The position numbers and the translations under genes are program-made. The notes under the pieces are model-generated. The model was given only the letters and a program-made list of their open reading frames with translations, was not told the DNA's origin and did no database searches. DNA of 64,000 nt from Bacilli bacterium. GTDB lineage: Bacteria; Bacillota_I; Bacilli_A; RFN20; CAG-826. The first letter of the stretch is position 1, and every line of letters begins with the position of its first letter. This document shows positions 27,866-37,068 of the stretch, piece by piece. The stretch spans positions 74,636-138,635 of the forward strand of contig CAAGAN010000038.1 of NCBI GenBank assembly GCA_900767825.1. Direction: 5' to 3'.

Positions 27866-28035
27866 GGTAATATTATTAATCAACTGGAGATTTTCTTAAA
27901 TAGAGAAGATTAATTTATTATCTTTTTAATGTAATGGGTCCCTTATTTTAGTTTCCTAGGCTTACTTTTGAGCCAAAATAAATACATATATCGTCAAATA
28001 GTTTTTATTGTAGTTTTGAACTATAATATCGCTTA

Positions 28036-29580
28036 ATGGAAAACGTAGCGTCCAAGGAAAATAAGTTATCAAAAAGCGTTAGATCTAACGTTGTTATCAA
28101 TTTGATAAGAACTTTAACCATAACGATTCTTTCTTTTATTACTTTCCCTTATATCACCAGGGCTTTAGGAGATGAAGTATTTGGCTTATATTCCTGGGCT
28201 AATTCTTTTGTCTATTATTTTTTGATATTAGCCAAGATTTCTATCCCTAATGTAGCAATTAGAGAAGTAACAAAAGTAAAAGACGATAAAGAAAAGATGG
28301 CCACCACTGTCGAGACCTTCTTTATATTGCAAGGAATAACAACAGTTCTTTCTTTCTTGTTGATGAGTATATTGGTCTTTTCTATTCCTGATTTATATTC
28401 ATCAAATGAAATCATATTCCTATTGTCGATTAATTTCTTAGCAGGCGTATTTTCCTTTGAATGGGTCTATATCGCCTTAGAAAAGCATTTCTACATAACC
28501 GTTAGATCAATAATGTTATTAGCCTTCTCTGCTGCCTTAACATTTATTGTTATTCGGCCATCTTCCTATTCGCAAAACTATCTATATATCTATGCTTTGG
28601 TCGCTATTTCTTCTACTATCCTAACATCAATAATTAACTGCATATTGTTACCTAGATATGTCAAATTTACATTCAAAGGAAAGCATGACTATAAAAGCCT
28701 AATAGGACCATTAATTACATTGTTCTTCCTTTCTTTTGCCCTTACTTTATATAACCAAACCGATGAGTTTCTTTTAGGGTTTATAGATCCTAGCAAGGCT
28801 AGTGTTGGTTCTTATTCAGTCGGCGTTAAAGGAATAGATATCGTCATTACTTTAATTACTTCCTTATATGCTGTATTCATGCCTAGGGCTTCTTATTATT
28901 ATGAAAAAGAGAACAAATACTTTTATAAAAACTTATTAAGGTATTCGTTTAATATAACTTTCTTTATTGCTATACCCGCCATCGCGACCATGGTAACATT
29001 ATCCACCCCTATAACTTCATTAATATCCGGTTCTGATTTATCTAGTTCTTATAAAGGGGCCAATTATATCCTTATAACTTTATCAACAATGATGTTAACT
29101 TATTCCCTTGGAGATAATATCTATACAGAAATATTGCTACCTGCTAAAAAAGAAAGATATTACCTATATGGGATGCTATTTGGAGTGACATTAAATGTTG
29201 CCTTGTCTTTGCTTCTTGCATATATTCCATTTAAGGACAATCCAGGTGTTGGGGTTGCTATTGCTACTATGGCAACTGATGTAATCCTATTAATTTATCT
29301 AGTAATAGTATCAAGAGAATATTCATTACAGGCTATTATTAATTTCAACAATCTAAAGATATTAATATTTGGAATAATTATTGCTATTGCAACTATATTT
29401 ATATTCCCATTATTAGAATCATCTTTATCAGGACTAATAAAATCAAAGGAATCGACTTTATTAGTAGCGGGTTTAATAATGTTATTAATAGATGCTTTAA
29501 TCTATGTAGGTGGCCTAGCCTTAGTAAAAGAAAGACTAGTATCTTCTGTATTTAGGAAAAAGGAAAATAACAATGGCTAA
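28036..29580 (+). CDS. Wzx-type polysaccharide flippase
   Basis: 514 residues with about 12-14 membrane helices and the MOP-superfamily N-terminus (FPYITRALGDEVFGLYSWAN). Flips lipid-linked repeat units outward for polymerisation. It opens with ATG 28036, and its end overlaps the ATP-grasp gene by 8 bp. The presence of Wzx plus a Wzy-like gene at 31390 points to a Wzy-dependent surface polysaccharide. Confidence 0.9.
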   Translation: MENVASKENKLSKSVRSNVVINLIRTLTITILSFITFPYITRALGDEVFGLYSWANSFVYYFLILAKISIPNVAIREVTKVKDDKEKMATTVETFFILQGITTVLSFLLMSILVFSIPDLYSSNEIIFLLSINFLAGVFSFEWVYIALEKHFYITVRSIMLLAFSAALTFIVIRPSSYSQNYLYIYALVAISSTILTSIINCILLPRYVKFTFKGKHDYKSLIGPLITLFFLSFALTLYNQTDEFLLGFIDPSKASVGSYSVGVKGIDIVITLITSLYAVFMPRASYYYEKENKYFYKNLLRYSFNITFFIAIPAIATMVTLSTPITSLISGSDLSSSYKGANYILITLSTMMLTYSLGDNIYTEILLPAKKERYYLYGMLFGVTLNVALSLLLAYIPFKDNPGVGVAIATMATDVILLIYLVIVSREYSLQAIINFNNLKILIFGIIIAIATIFIFPLLESSLSGLIKSKESTLLVAGLIMLLIDALIYVGGLALVKERLVSSVFRKKENNNG

Positions 29581-30487
29581 CCCAAATCTAAAAGAAAATA
29601 AATTCAAGAGGATGCTTGCTCTTCCTTTTAGGGGCATTATCAAAAAGATGATGCCTTTAACATATATAAAGCTCCAATATAGATATATAACTCATCATAA
29701 ATTAAATATTAAGAATCCAACTAGATATACCGAAAAACTCCAATATCTTCGTTATTTTATCTATCCAAAAGATAAAGAAGTATCTAGATGTGCAGGCAGA
29801 GTTACAGTCAGGGATTTTATCAAAGAAAAAGGATATGAAGATACCCTTATCCCGTGTTTAGGTGTATATGATAACTTTGACGATATAGATTTTGCTAAAT
29901 TGCCTGATTCATTTGTTTTAAAAGCTAGCCATGCCTCTGGATTTAACTTAATCGTAAAAGATAAATCAAAACTAGATATCGAATCAGCAAGAAAACTATT
30001 TAAAAAATATCTAAAAACTAACTACGGCAAGAAGACATTAGAACTTCATTATTCTCCAATTAAGCCCCAAATAATAATCGAGCAATTCATCGGGAATAAA
30101 GATTCATTGCCTACCGAATATAAAATACATGTCTATAACGGCAAGGCTAGAAACCTATATGTAGTCACAGGAAGAGGAAAAGATATTAGATATACTGAAC
30201 TCTATATCGATTACACTCCTTTTGATGGAAGCCAGTTCAATGGATGGAAAAAAGCCGATATCTTGCCTCCGAAACCATCTAATTTTATGGATATGGTAAA
30301 GATGGCAGAAGACTGCTGCAAGGATTTTCCTTTTGTAAGATTTGATTTATACAATATAAATGGAAAAATATATTTTTCAGAAATGACATTCACCCCTGCA
30401 AAAGGAACCCTTATCCTAGATGATGATAAGGCCGATTTTGAAATGGGTGAATGGCTAGATATATCAAAATATCTTAGTTCCAAGTAG
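29573..30487 (+). CDS. TupA-type ATP-grasp protein
   Basis: 304 residues. Matches the ATP-grasp TupA family found in polysaccharide and teichuronopeptide loci: KNPTRYTEKLQYLRYFIYP, then LPDSFVLKASHASGFNLIV, PQIIIEQFIG and a late VRFDLYNINGKIYFSEMTFT with metal ligands. The family likely ligates amino acids or similar groups to a glycan. The gene converges on the lipoprotein gene at 30474 with a 14-bp overlap. Confidence 0.85.
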   Translation: MANPNLKENKFKRMLALPFRGIIKKMMPLTYIKLQYRYITHHKLNIKNPTRYTEKLQYLRYFIYPKDKEVSRCAGRVTVRDFIKEKGYEDTLIPCLGVYDNFDDIDFAKLPDSFVLKASHASGFNLIVKDKSKLDIESARKLFKKYLKTNYGKKTLELHYSPIKPQIIIEQFIGNKDSLPTEYKIHVYNGKARNLYVVTGRGKDIRYTELYIDYTPFDGSQFNGWKKADILPPKPSNFMDMVKMAEDCCKDFPFVRFDLYNINGKIYFSEMTFTPAKGTLILDDDKADFEMGEWLDISKYLSSK

Positions 30488-31397
30488 AATCAGGGAAAAA
30501 TACTTCTAATAACATTATCCCTACATAATTTGGGGATTCTATATCGAAGTTTGAAATCGTTCGGTAAGTCGTATCATCATTGATTAGCTTATAATCAATA
30601 GACATTCCTACTACTCCTTTTGGATCAAAATCAATATCATCAAAATAGAATCCTACTAAAGAAGTAAATTCAGCAGAAAAATTTGTTTGCAATTTCACTT
30701 CTTTTAAACAAAATATGTAGGACGTGTAGTTATTGTCTTTGTCCAACTTATAGAAAGTTACATTAATATCAAATGTAGTGATCCTTCCTTTTCCTGAGTC
30801 AGTCGTGTCGCTTCCTCCTCTAGCGGAGAAGGCAAAATATTTCGCATCAGCTAGTTCTAATGGGAACCTAGTCCCATAACCTGATTCATCTAATTCTACT
30901 AAAGAATAAGAACTCCAGGCATTACATCTAACTTGGCCATTATATAGCTTTGATAAATATCCATTACGGAAAGATGGAGATACTCTTGCTAGCTTCTTAG
31001 TTTGGCCATAAGCAACATCATAAAGGCTACTTTGGTCAACCCATTCCCCTACTTTAGAATTAACAATGTCAGGCTCCCAAAGAAGCTTCTCTCCTTTTGA
31101 ATTAAGGAAGTCTTTTGGATTCTTGCTATAAGCTTGGTTAAATCCAGTGCAATCGCTAACTTTAGAATAAGATCCTGAACCATTGAAGTATTGGCCTTTG
31201 TTCGTCCCGTTAGTCAATTCTATTTTGGATATAGGATTTAATTTGGCTTCTTTTAACCCATCATCATAATGGTTATAACGATTGTCTTTAAATATAGGAG
31301 CAACATAGGCATCCCCATCATAAAGTTCATTAGAATCGGCACAGGAAACTAGCCCAAGACAAATTAATCCCAAGGCAATTAATCTTCTTTTATTCAT
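30474..31397 (-). CDS. lipoprotein of the polysaccharide locus
   Basis: 307 residues from ATG 31397, chosen because AAGGAGG lies 9 bases upstream and gives a clean signal peptide with lipobox LGLVSC (Cys ~18). The rest is a secreted, strand-rich domain (ALNG-like fold not recognised) with many Tyr, Ser and Asp. It overlaps the polymerase gene by 8 bp and follows it in the same operon. A role in exporting or anchoring the glycan is inference. Confidence 0.8.
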   Translation of the reverse strand: MNKRRLIALGLICLGLVSCADSNELYDGDAYVAPIFKDNRYNHYDDGLKEAKLNPISKIELTNGTNKGQYFNGSGSYSKVSDCTGFNQAYSKNPKDFLNSKGEKLLWEPDIVNSKVGEWVDQSSLYDVAYGQTKKLARVSPSFRNGYLSKLYNGQVRCNAWSSYSLVELDESGYGTRFPLELADAKYFAFSARGGSDTTDSGKGRITTFDINVTFYKLDKDNNYTSYIFCLKEVKLQTNFSAEFTSLVGFYFDDIDFDPKGVVGMSIDYKLINDDTTYRTISNFDIESPNYVGIMLLEVFFPDSTWN

Positions 31398-32901
31398 TGA
31401 TGCTAACCTCCTTAAGTTCTTTTGAAACATTTTCTTTTATTTCTTCTTTTCTAGATTCCTTAACTACTTTAACTTCTTTTGGGCTAGTTAAATCAATGCA
31501 AAGGAAACCTAGCAAGAAGAATATTAATAATTGGGTATTACTTCTAGTTATAGAAACAAAATTACCGTTTCTAGGAGAGAAGATATTATCTATCTCACTC
31601 AGGTGTCTAAATGGTAATTCTGAATTTAATATAGATAGATACATAAATACTCCAAATAAGGCGAACCATAATGATAATTCTGAAGCACTTGTTTCTTTTT
31701 CCATTAATTTATTTAACCCCATCTTTAGGAAAATAAAGATAATGGCAATCATTAAAGCAAAGGCAATAAATCCATTTTGGAACAATATGGTAAATTCAAA
31801 GATTTTAAGATCATAGGTAGTTAATATCGATGATCCAAATAGGAATGTCATAAATGAATGGAAGGAGAAACGTCTAATCTCTGCTGCATCAGTTTCAAAC
31901 ATTATGGAAGATATGGCTTCTCTTATTGATCCTAGCATCGCACCTTCTTTAAAATATCTACCTATAAAAGGAAGTTTATGCATGAATCCTTTTTCAAATC
32001 CAAGCACCCCGTCTATTAATAAAAGCAGTATCATCAAGGAAACTAATCCAATAAAAACATAATAGATAATATTAATTACCTTGGTTGTCTTTTCTTTGCT
32101 TTTTAAGGAGAAATATCTAATCAAATAACAAATGGCACCTAGAATATATACAAGGAGCAACCAGATTAATCCTCTTCTAAAAGGAACAACTGCTAAATCT
32201 ATTAAGCCTAGGCCTCCGCAGATAGCTAAGGCTAGTATTTCTTGCTTATCTTTATTTTTGATTGCTAAAGGTAGAGCAAGCAAAGAAGAGGCTAATATAA
32301 ATGAAGAAGTTTTAGCAAATGATAAAGATACTTCAGTAAAAGAGAAGCCATCTAGATATTTACCTTCGTTAGCGATGCTAAATACGACTCCATCAAAATA
32401 ATAGACCTTATTTCTATATAGCAATGAATAGAAGAATCCATATCTAATAAGAGAATAAATTAGGGTGATAAATACTAATAAAGCTAGCCCACCTAAAAAG
32501 GCAAACATTACATATTTAACCTTCACTACTTTTAGATATCTAGTCCCATATCCTAATATGAAGAATCCACCAAACCCAATTAAGATCATCAGGTTTTGGA
32601 TAATCATTGAGAAGGCATTACCTTCATACATCTTTATCCAGAAATAGGAGAAAGATAATAAAATAGCTAACCCCCCTATTAATATTAGAAGTATTTTCCC
32701 TTTTTTATTAAATTGTTCTAGCTTTAATCCGTTGCTAATAAATGGGATAAAAAATAGAGATAAACAAAATCCAACTGCCCTTAAAATTGTTAAGCCAGTT
32801 AATCCGGCAAAGCCAAAGCAAGTCAAGGCCAAGGTTTCTAGACACAAAAAGGCTAGAACCGTATCATACCTAGAAAAACTGTTGTTTTCTTTTTCTTCCA
32901 T
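31390..32901 (-). CDS. Wzy-like O-antigen/EPS polymerase
   Basis: 503 residues with about 11-12 membrane helices and a larger external loop near residues 310-370 (HKLPFIGRYFKEGAMLGSIR), the general layout of Wzy or WaaL-type proteins. The start ATG 32901 overlaps the stop of the upstream gene as TAATG; the longer frame to 32907 begins with TTG. The C-terminus is a charged cytoplasmic tail (KEVKVVKESRKEEIKE). Sequence identity in this class is low, so the call relies on topology and context. Confidence 0.72.
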   Translation of the reverse strand: MEEKENNSFSRYDTVLAFLCLETLALTCFGFAGLTGLTILRAVGFCLSLFFIPFISNGLKLEQFNKKGKILLILIGGLAILLSFSYFWIKMYEGNAFSMIIQNLMILIGFGGFFILGYGTRYLKVVKVKYVMFAFLGGLALLVFITLIYSLIRYGFFYSLLYRNKVYYFDGVVFSIANEGKYLDGFSFTEVSLSFAKTSSFILASSLLALPLAIKNKDKQEILALAICGGLGLIDLAVVPFRRGLIWLLLVYILGAICYLIRYFSLKSKEKTTKVINIIYYVFIGLVSLMILLLLIDGVLGFEKGFMHKLPFIGRYFKEGAMLGSIREAISSIMFETDAAEIRRFSFHSFMTFLFGSSILTTYDLKIFEFTILFQNGFIAFALMIAIIFIFLKMGLNKLMEKETSASELSLWFALFGVFMYLSILNSELPFRHLSEIDNIFSPRNGNFVSITRSNTQLLIFFLLGFLCIDLTSPKEVKVVKESRKEEIKENVSKELKEVSINE

Positions 32902-33842
32902 TACCAATATGCTCCATTCTCAATATCTTTATATCCTTTAGGCTTTAATGAAGGCCTAATCCAATATGAATTGATATATCTACTTACATGGCTTCTATTT
33001 TCCCATCTTTTGCCAATAATTCCAAACATTGTCATAGTAGCACCGCCAGTTTGGATAGCTTGTTTCCCTATTTCTTTGCAATGCAAGGCTAAGAAAGTTC
33101 CATAAGCACCTGCTCCAATTAAGGCTATATCAAAATCAGTTTTATCTATTTGGGAATATAGTTTTTCTAATATTTCAAAGAAACTAGATTCGCTAGGTTC
33201 TTCTTTAGCAAAAGTAAGCGGAGTCTTAATTGTCTTCAATTCAAAAGAAGGAATAACCCCTTCAGGGAATAATTTATCTTTTATCTTATATTGAGATTCT
33301 ATATCTTCTGCAAAGGAAGAAATAACCAATACTTTCTTTCCTTCTAAAGATTTTATCCAATCTTCATGGAGAGGCTCCATTCCTTCATAAAGAATGACCT
33401 TGCTAGAAGGCATATATTTCTTATAAAAATAATCTTCTAGATGGACTCCGGATATTCCAAGGAAATCCGCTTCTTTTAATTTTGGGAGCAAAATATCTCC
33501 ATATTTAGCTAGGCTTGATTGGTCGCAAGGAAAGAAGCCGGCATTGTTCTTCATTGAGTAGATAACACTATCTTTATATTTCTTCTTAAAGCCAAGTTCT
33601 ATCTTCTCATGATTATTTAAGCAAGATAATTCAACTGCCCCAAATCTAATCGCAGCAAAAGAAATGGAAGAAGAAATTGCCTTCTTTAAAGCAAGGCTAG
33701 TAGTAGCTTCATTTATGTTATTAACCCCGCAAAATGAAGATAAGTTTCTCTTCTTTTTAAATAATTTATAATTCAAAAACGGAGGAACATTCTTTAAAAA
33801 AGCAATTATATATCTATTCTTTTCCTTTAGTCCCATAGACAT
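32901..33842 (-). CDS. GT-D-fold-like glycosyltransferase candidate
   Basis: 313 residues. SSISFAAIRFGAVELSCLNN resembles the start of GT-D (DUF1792) transferases, whose motif is RFGDGEL; the key Asp is Ala here. The end IALIGAGAYGTFLALHCKEI and KQAIQTGGATMTMFG also fits that family. If right, it would be a divergent or altered glycosyltransferase of the polysaccharide locus; otherwise it is an unknown enzyme with a Rossmann-like C-terminal half. Confidence 0.5.
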   Translation of the reverse strand: MSMGLKEKNRYIIAFLKNVPPFLNYKLFKKKRNLSSFCGVNNINEATTSLALKKAISSSISFAAIRFGAVELSCLNNHEKIELGFKKKYKDSVIYSMKNNAGFFPCDQSSLAKYGDILLPKLKEADFLGISGVHLEDYFYKKYMPSSKVILYEGMEPLHEDWIKSLEGKKVLVISSFAEDIESQYKIKDKLFPEGVIPSFELKTIKTPLTFAKEEPSESSFFEILEKLYSQIDKTDFDIALIGAGAYGTFLALHCKEIGKQAIQTGGATMTMFGIIGKRWENRSHVSRYINSYWIRPSLKPKGYKDIENGAYW

Positions 33843-33874
33843 ATTTTAATTTAGTAACGTCTATATATAAAGAA

Positions 33875-34579
33875 TTACCAATCAATTTCATCAACACTTG
33901 ATGGATGTTCATTTATTTCATTAGAAACAATATGTCCGTCCCCCATGCGTATAACTCTATCTGCAAGTCTAGCTAAAGCAGCATTATGGGTAACTAGAAT
34001 CAAAGTCTTTTCATACTTCTTGCATATATCCATAAGCAAGGCCATGATGGACTTACCGGTTTTAGAATCAAGCGCACCAGTAGGTTCGTCACAAAGTAAT
34101 AAAGAAGGGTTTTTAACAATCGCCCTAGCAATAGATACCCTTTGTTGTTCTCCTCCGCTTAATGAAGAAGGAAAGGCATACATTCTTTTCTCCAATCCAA
34201 CTTTTTCGATTATTTCTTTTGGATCAAGAGGATTTAAGGCAATAGAAGATGCCAAAGAAACATTCTCGTAAGAAGTTAAATCTTGCATCAAGTTATAGAA
34301 TTGGAAAACAAAGCCAACGCTTTGTCTTCTAAATACCTGTAATTCTTTCTCGTTAAATTTAGTAACGTCTTTATCTTCGACTATATAAGAACCACTGCTA
34401 GCTCTATCCATGCCACCTAATATATTTAGCAAGGTCGATTTTCCTGCACCCGAAGGTCCTAATACACAGACAAATTCACCCTTATTTAAATTAAAGGAAG
34501 CATCCATTAAAGCCCTAGTTTCATTTGGCTTATCTGGGTTATATATTTTGCTTAAACCGTGAATCTCTATATAACTCAT
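33875..34579 (-). CDS. ABC transporter ATPase, MacB/LolD type
   Basis: 234 residues. Walker A GPSGAGKSTLLN (res ~40), Q-loop GFVFQFYNLMQDLTSYENV, signature SGGEQQRVSIARAI, Walker B LLLCDEPTGALD and H-loop VTHN. This group pairs with FtsX-like (MacB) permeases. No such permease is encoded here; the only partner is the 119-residue two-helix protein whose stop overlaps this ATG. Confidence 0.9.
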   Translation of the reverse strand: MSYIEIHGLSKIYNPDKPNETRALMDASFNLNKGEFVCVLGPSGAGKSTLLNILGGMDRASSGSYIVEDKDVTKFNEKELQVFRRQSVGFVFQFYNLMQDLTSYENVSLASSIALNPLDPKEIIEKVGLEKRMYAFPSSLSGGEQQRVSIARAIVKNPSLLLCDEPTGALDSKTGKSIMALLMDICKKYEKTLILVTHNAALARLADRVIRMGDGHIVSNEINEHPSSVDEIDW

Positions 34580-34935
34580 ACTTTATCTTGATAATTAGGA
34601 TCCTTAGCCATGTATTTTCTAGCTAAGCTTTTTGCAATTAATCCAACAACATAGAAAATAGCAAATAATAGGCAGAAAGAAAAACAAACAATAACCAAGG
34701 CAAGGAAGGAAGTGGCTTTATTCTCACTATAAAGGATAGAGAAAACTAAGCCAGCAAGACCAGCTAGAATCATTCCAGTAAATCCATATCTAGAACCTAG
34801 ATAGGCTAAAGAACCATAGAAACGAATCTTAGATGAATAATCATCCAAGGTCTTCTTTGGCTTGTCCTCTTTTTTAGGGGCATTTAGTTTTTCATCAGTA
34901 ACTTCTACTTCAATTATCTCGTCTTTATTTTCCAT
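34576..34935 (-). CDS. small membrane protein coupled to the ABC ATPase
   Basis: 119 residues. A charged N-terminus (~35 residues) is followed by membrane helices (YGFTGMILAGLAGLVFSILY, then LALVIVCFSFCLLFAIFYVV). Its stop overlaps the ATPase ATG by 4 bp. No family recognised. Confidence 0.7.
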   Translation of the reverse strand: MENKDEIIEVEVTDEKLNAPKKEDKPKKTLDDYSSKIRFYGSLAYLGSRYGFTGMILAGLAGLVFSILYSENKATSFLALVIVCFSFCLLFAIFYVVGLIAKSLARKYMAKDPNYQDKV

Positions 34936-34977
34936 AGGGCTGATTATATTGTCTAAATATATTTAGAACAAGAAAGT

Positions 34978-36834
34978 TTATAATTCGACCTTATCAAAAT
35001 CGCTTGCAGGGTGTTTGCATAATGGACAGATGAAATCTGCCGGAAGAGTTTCCCCAACATGTGTATAACCGCAAATACGGCAGACCCATGCAGTCTTTTT
35101 CACCTTATTTTGAGAAGGTAAGGCCTTTGGTTTTATGTTAGCAAAATAATATTCATAAGTTAGAGATTTGGAGTTATTTAATACCCTAGATTCTTTAACT
35201 TCTGCAATAAAGACAACATGGTTTCCAATATCTAGAGTTTGCTTGACTTCGCATTCCATGTAGCCATTACTCATCTTATCTAATCTAACTAATCCAGAAG
35301 AAGTTGGTTTAACTAAATCTTCAGCCCCTTCTAATTTGTTAGAATCTCTGCCTGAAGCAAATCCAAATCTCTTAATAAGCGCATAGTCAGTCTCGTTATT
35401 TAAGATAGAGACAACAAATCTACCGGTCTTCTTGATGTTTTCGGCTGTATAGTTTGCCTTATTAACTGAAAGAAGGAACAAATTTGGAGAATCAGAAATC
35501 TGGAAGAAAGAATTATTGATCGAACCATCAATTTTTCCATTTTCATCCTTGCTAAAGACGCTAAATAAGCCATAGGTAAGTTTAAATTGGGTCTTATCAT
35601 CAATGAATGTTTCTTTCTTGGAAGGTAAATCCAAAATCACTGAAGAAGCCACTGCATCTGCTAATTTAGATAAGTCTTCTAATTGGTTTTCCTTAATCCT
35701 GCTAGTCAAGGTCAATGTATCTTCAATGAATGTAGAGCCTTGTAAGTCCTTTAGGATATTTTTCATCCCAAGCCTAGCCGCAGGTGCCCAAGATCCATTT
35801 TCAAGGAAGGCAAAAGTCCTATTCCTAATCTTATGCTCTGCTAAATCAGTTAGGAATTCTTCCATCTTAACAAATACACCGGCATTATAGGTGGTAGAAG
35901 CTAAAACAATAGTCTTAACTCTAAATGCTTCAGCAATTAGATATGAAGAATCGGTCTTTGATACATCATATACAACTAAATTCTTCACCCCTTTTTCGCT
36001 TAGCATTTTTGCTAATACTTCAACGGCATTTTTAGTACCCCCATAAACTGAAGAATAGCAAATCATGACAGCATCATTTTCTTCAGGGGTATAGGTAGCC
36101 CAATTCATATATGGGTTAAGGATAAAGTTCAAATTCCCTTTATAAAGAGGCCCATGCAATGGGCAAATCATCTTAATATCAATGGTAGAAGCTTTCTTTA
36201 AGACATTTACGACTTGATCACCATATTTACCAACGATATTCGTGTAATATCTCCTAGCTTCTGCTAGGAATGATTTTGTAAATGTTGAAGAAGATGCGAA
36301 TATATCTCCTTCTAAAGCCCCGAATGTACCAAAAGCATCAGCGGAGAATAACACCCCTTCACTCAATTCAAAAGTAAACATGACTTCTGGCCAATGTACC
36401 ATAGGAGCCATAACGAAAGTAAACGTATGCTTACCGATATTTAATTTGTCCCCTTCTTTAACAACCATGATTGGGTTTTTGATTTCGGGGAAATAATTAA
36501 ATAGGAATTTCTTCGACATCGCATTTACTACGATAGTTGTAGAAGGATGACGTAAGGCAAGTTCTCCAATGTTTGCGGCATGGTCTGGTTCCATGTGATT
36601 AACAATTAGGTAATCAAGCTTCCTTCCATTTAGGAGGAAGTCAATATTTTCATAGAAGACATCAGAAACAGAGGAATCAACTGTATCTAATAGAAGAGTT
36701 TGTTCATCTAGATACAAATAGGAGTTATAGCTAACTCCGTTTGGAATTGGATAGACATTTTCAAATAAAGCCAAACGTCTATCGCTAGAACCTACATAAT
36801 AGAAACCATCACTAATTTTTCTTTCGCAATGCAT
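34978..36834 (-). CDS. flavodiiron protein with flavin reductase and rubredoxin domains
   Basis: 618 residues, FprA/flavorubredoxin-like fusion that reduces O2 or NO in anaerobes. Domains: metallo-beta-lactamase diiron site (NHMEPDHAANIG, HWPEVMFTF, CPLHGPLY) to ~res 245; flavodoxin (CYSSVYGGTKNAVEVLAKML) to ~395; HpaC-like flavin reductase (FFQISDSPNLFLLSVNKANY) to ~575; C-terminal rubredoxin (WVCRICGYTH and CPLCKHPASDFDKVEL, CxxC...CxxC). Carrying its own reductase and rubredoxin could make it self-sufficient for NAD(P)H electrons. SD AAGGAG is 9 bases before ATG. Its promoter lies in the 63-bp sequence duplicated by the adjacent IS. Confidence 0.92.
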   Translation of the reverse strand: MHCERKISDGFYYVGSSDRRLALFENVYPIPNGVSYNSYLYLDEQTLLLDTVDSSVSDVFYENIDFLLNGRKLDYLIVNHMEPDHAANIGELALRHPSTTIVVNAMSKKFLFNYFPEIKNPIMVVKEGDKLNIGKHTFTFVMAPMVHWPEVMFTFELSEGVLFSADAFGTFGALEGDIFASSSTFTKSFLAEARRYYTNIVGKYGDQVVNVLKKASTIDIKMICPLHGPLYKGNLNFILNPYMNWATYTPEENDAVMICYSSVYGGTKNAVEVLAKMLSEKGVKNLVVYDVSKTDSSYLIAEAFRVKTIVLASTTYNAGVFVKMEEFLTDLAEHKIRNRTFAFLENGSWAPAARLGMKNILKDLQGSTFIEDTLTLTSRIKENQLEDLSKLADAVASSVILDLPSKKETFIDDKTQFKLTYGLFSVFSKDENGKIDGSINNSFFQISDSPNLFLLSVNKANYTAENIKKTGRFVVSILNNETDYALIKRFGFASGRDSNKLEGAEDLVKPTSSGLVRLDKMSNGYMECEVKQTLDIGNHVVFIAEVKESRVLNNSKSLTYEYYFANIKPKALPSQNKVKKTAWVCRICGYTHVGETLPADFICPLCKHPASDFDKVEL

Positions 36835-36859
36835 AAAGTTTTTCTCCTTAGACTTACTT

Positions 36860-36922
36860 ATTTTATTGTAAAATAAATAGATTTACTATCAATGTGCTTA
36901 TTAAAAAGAGGCGGGGTTAACC
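36860..36922. repeat. left 63-bp direct repeat flanking IS
   Basis: Identical to 39031-39093 (offset 2171). It abuts the left terminal inverted repeat of the IS1634-type element, so it is best explained as a long target-site duplication. It contains the promoter of the flavodiiron gene and half of the terminator of the 405-residue gene. Confidence 0.9.
36865..36892 (-). promoter_or_regulatory. flavodiiron gene promoter
   Basis: On the minus strand TTGATA (36892-36887), 16 bases, then TACAAT (36870-36865), about 30 bases before ATG 36834. An identical second copy at 39036-39063 resulted from the duplication at the IS and would fire leftward into the element, antisense to the transposase. Confidence 0.65.
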
Positions 36923-37068
36923 CGCATCTTTGACACTTTCTAAATAAATAGACCTCGTTTTTGAAAAATTCATATTAAATATGGTCTATTTTTTTATTTG
37001 TCAAATTTTTACTAAGAAATTGTAGCAATACTTGGCACTATATGTTATAATAACCAAGGGTAAATGCT

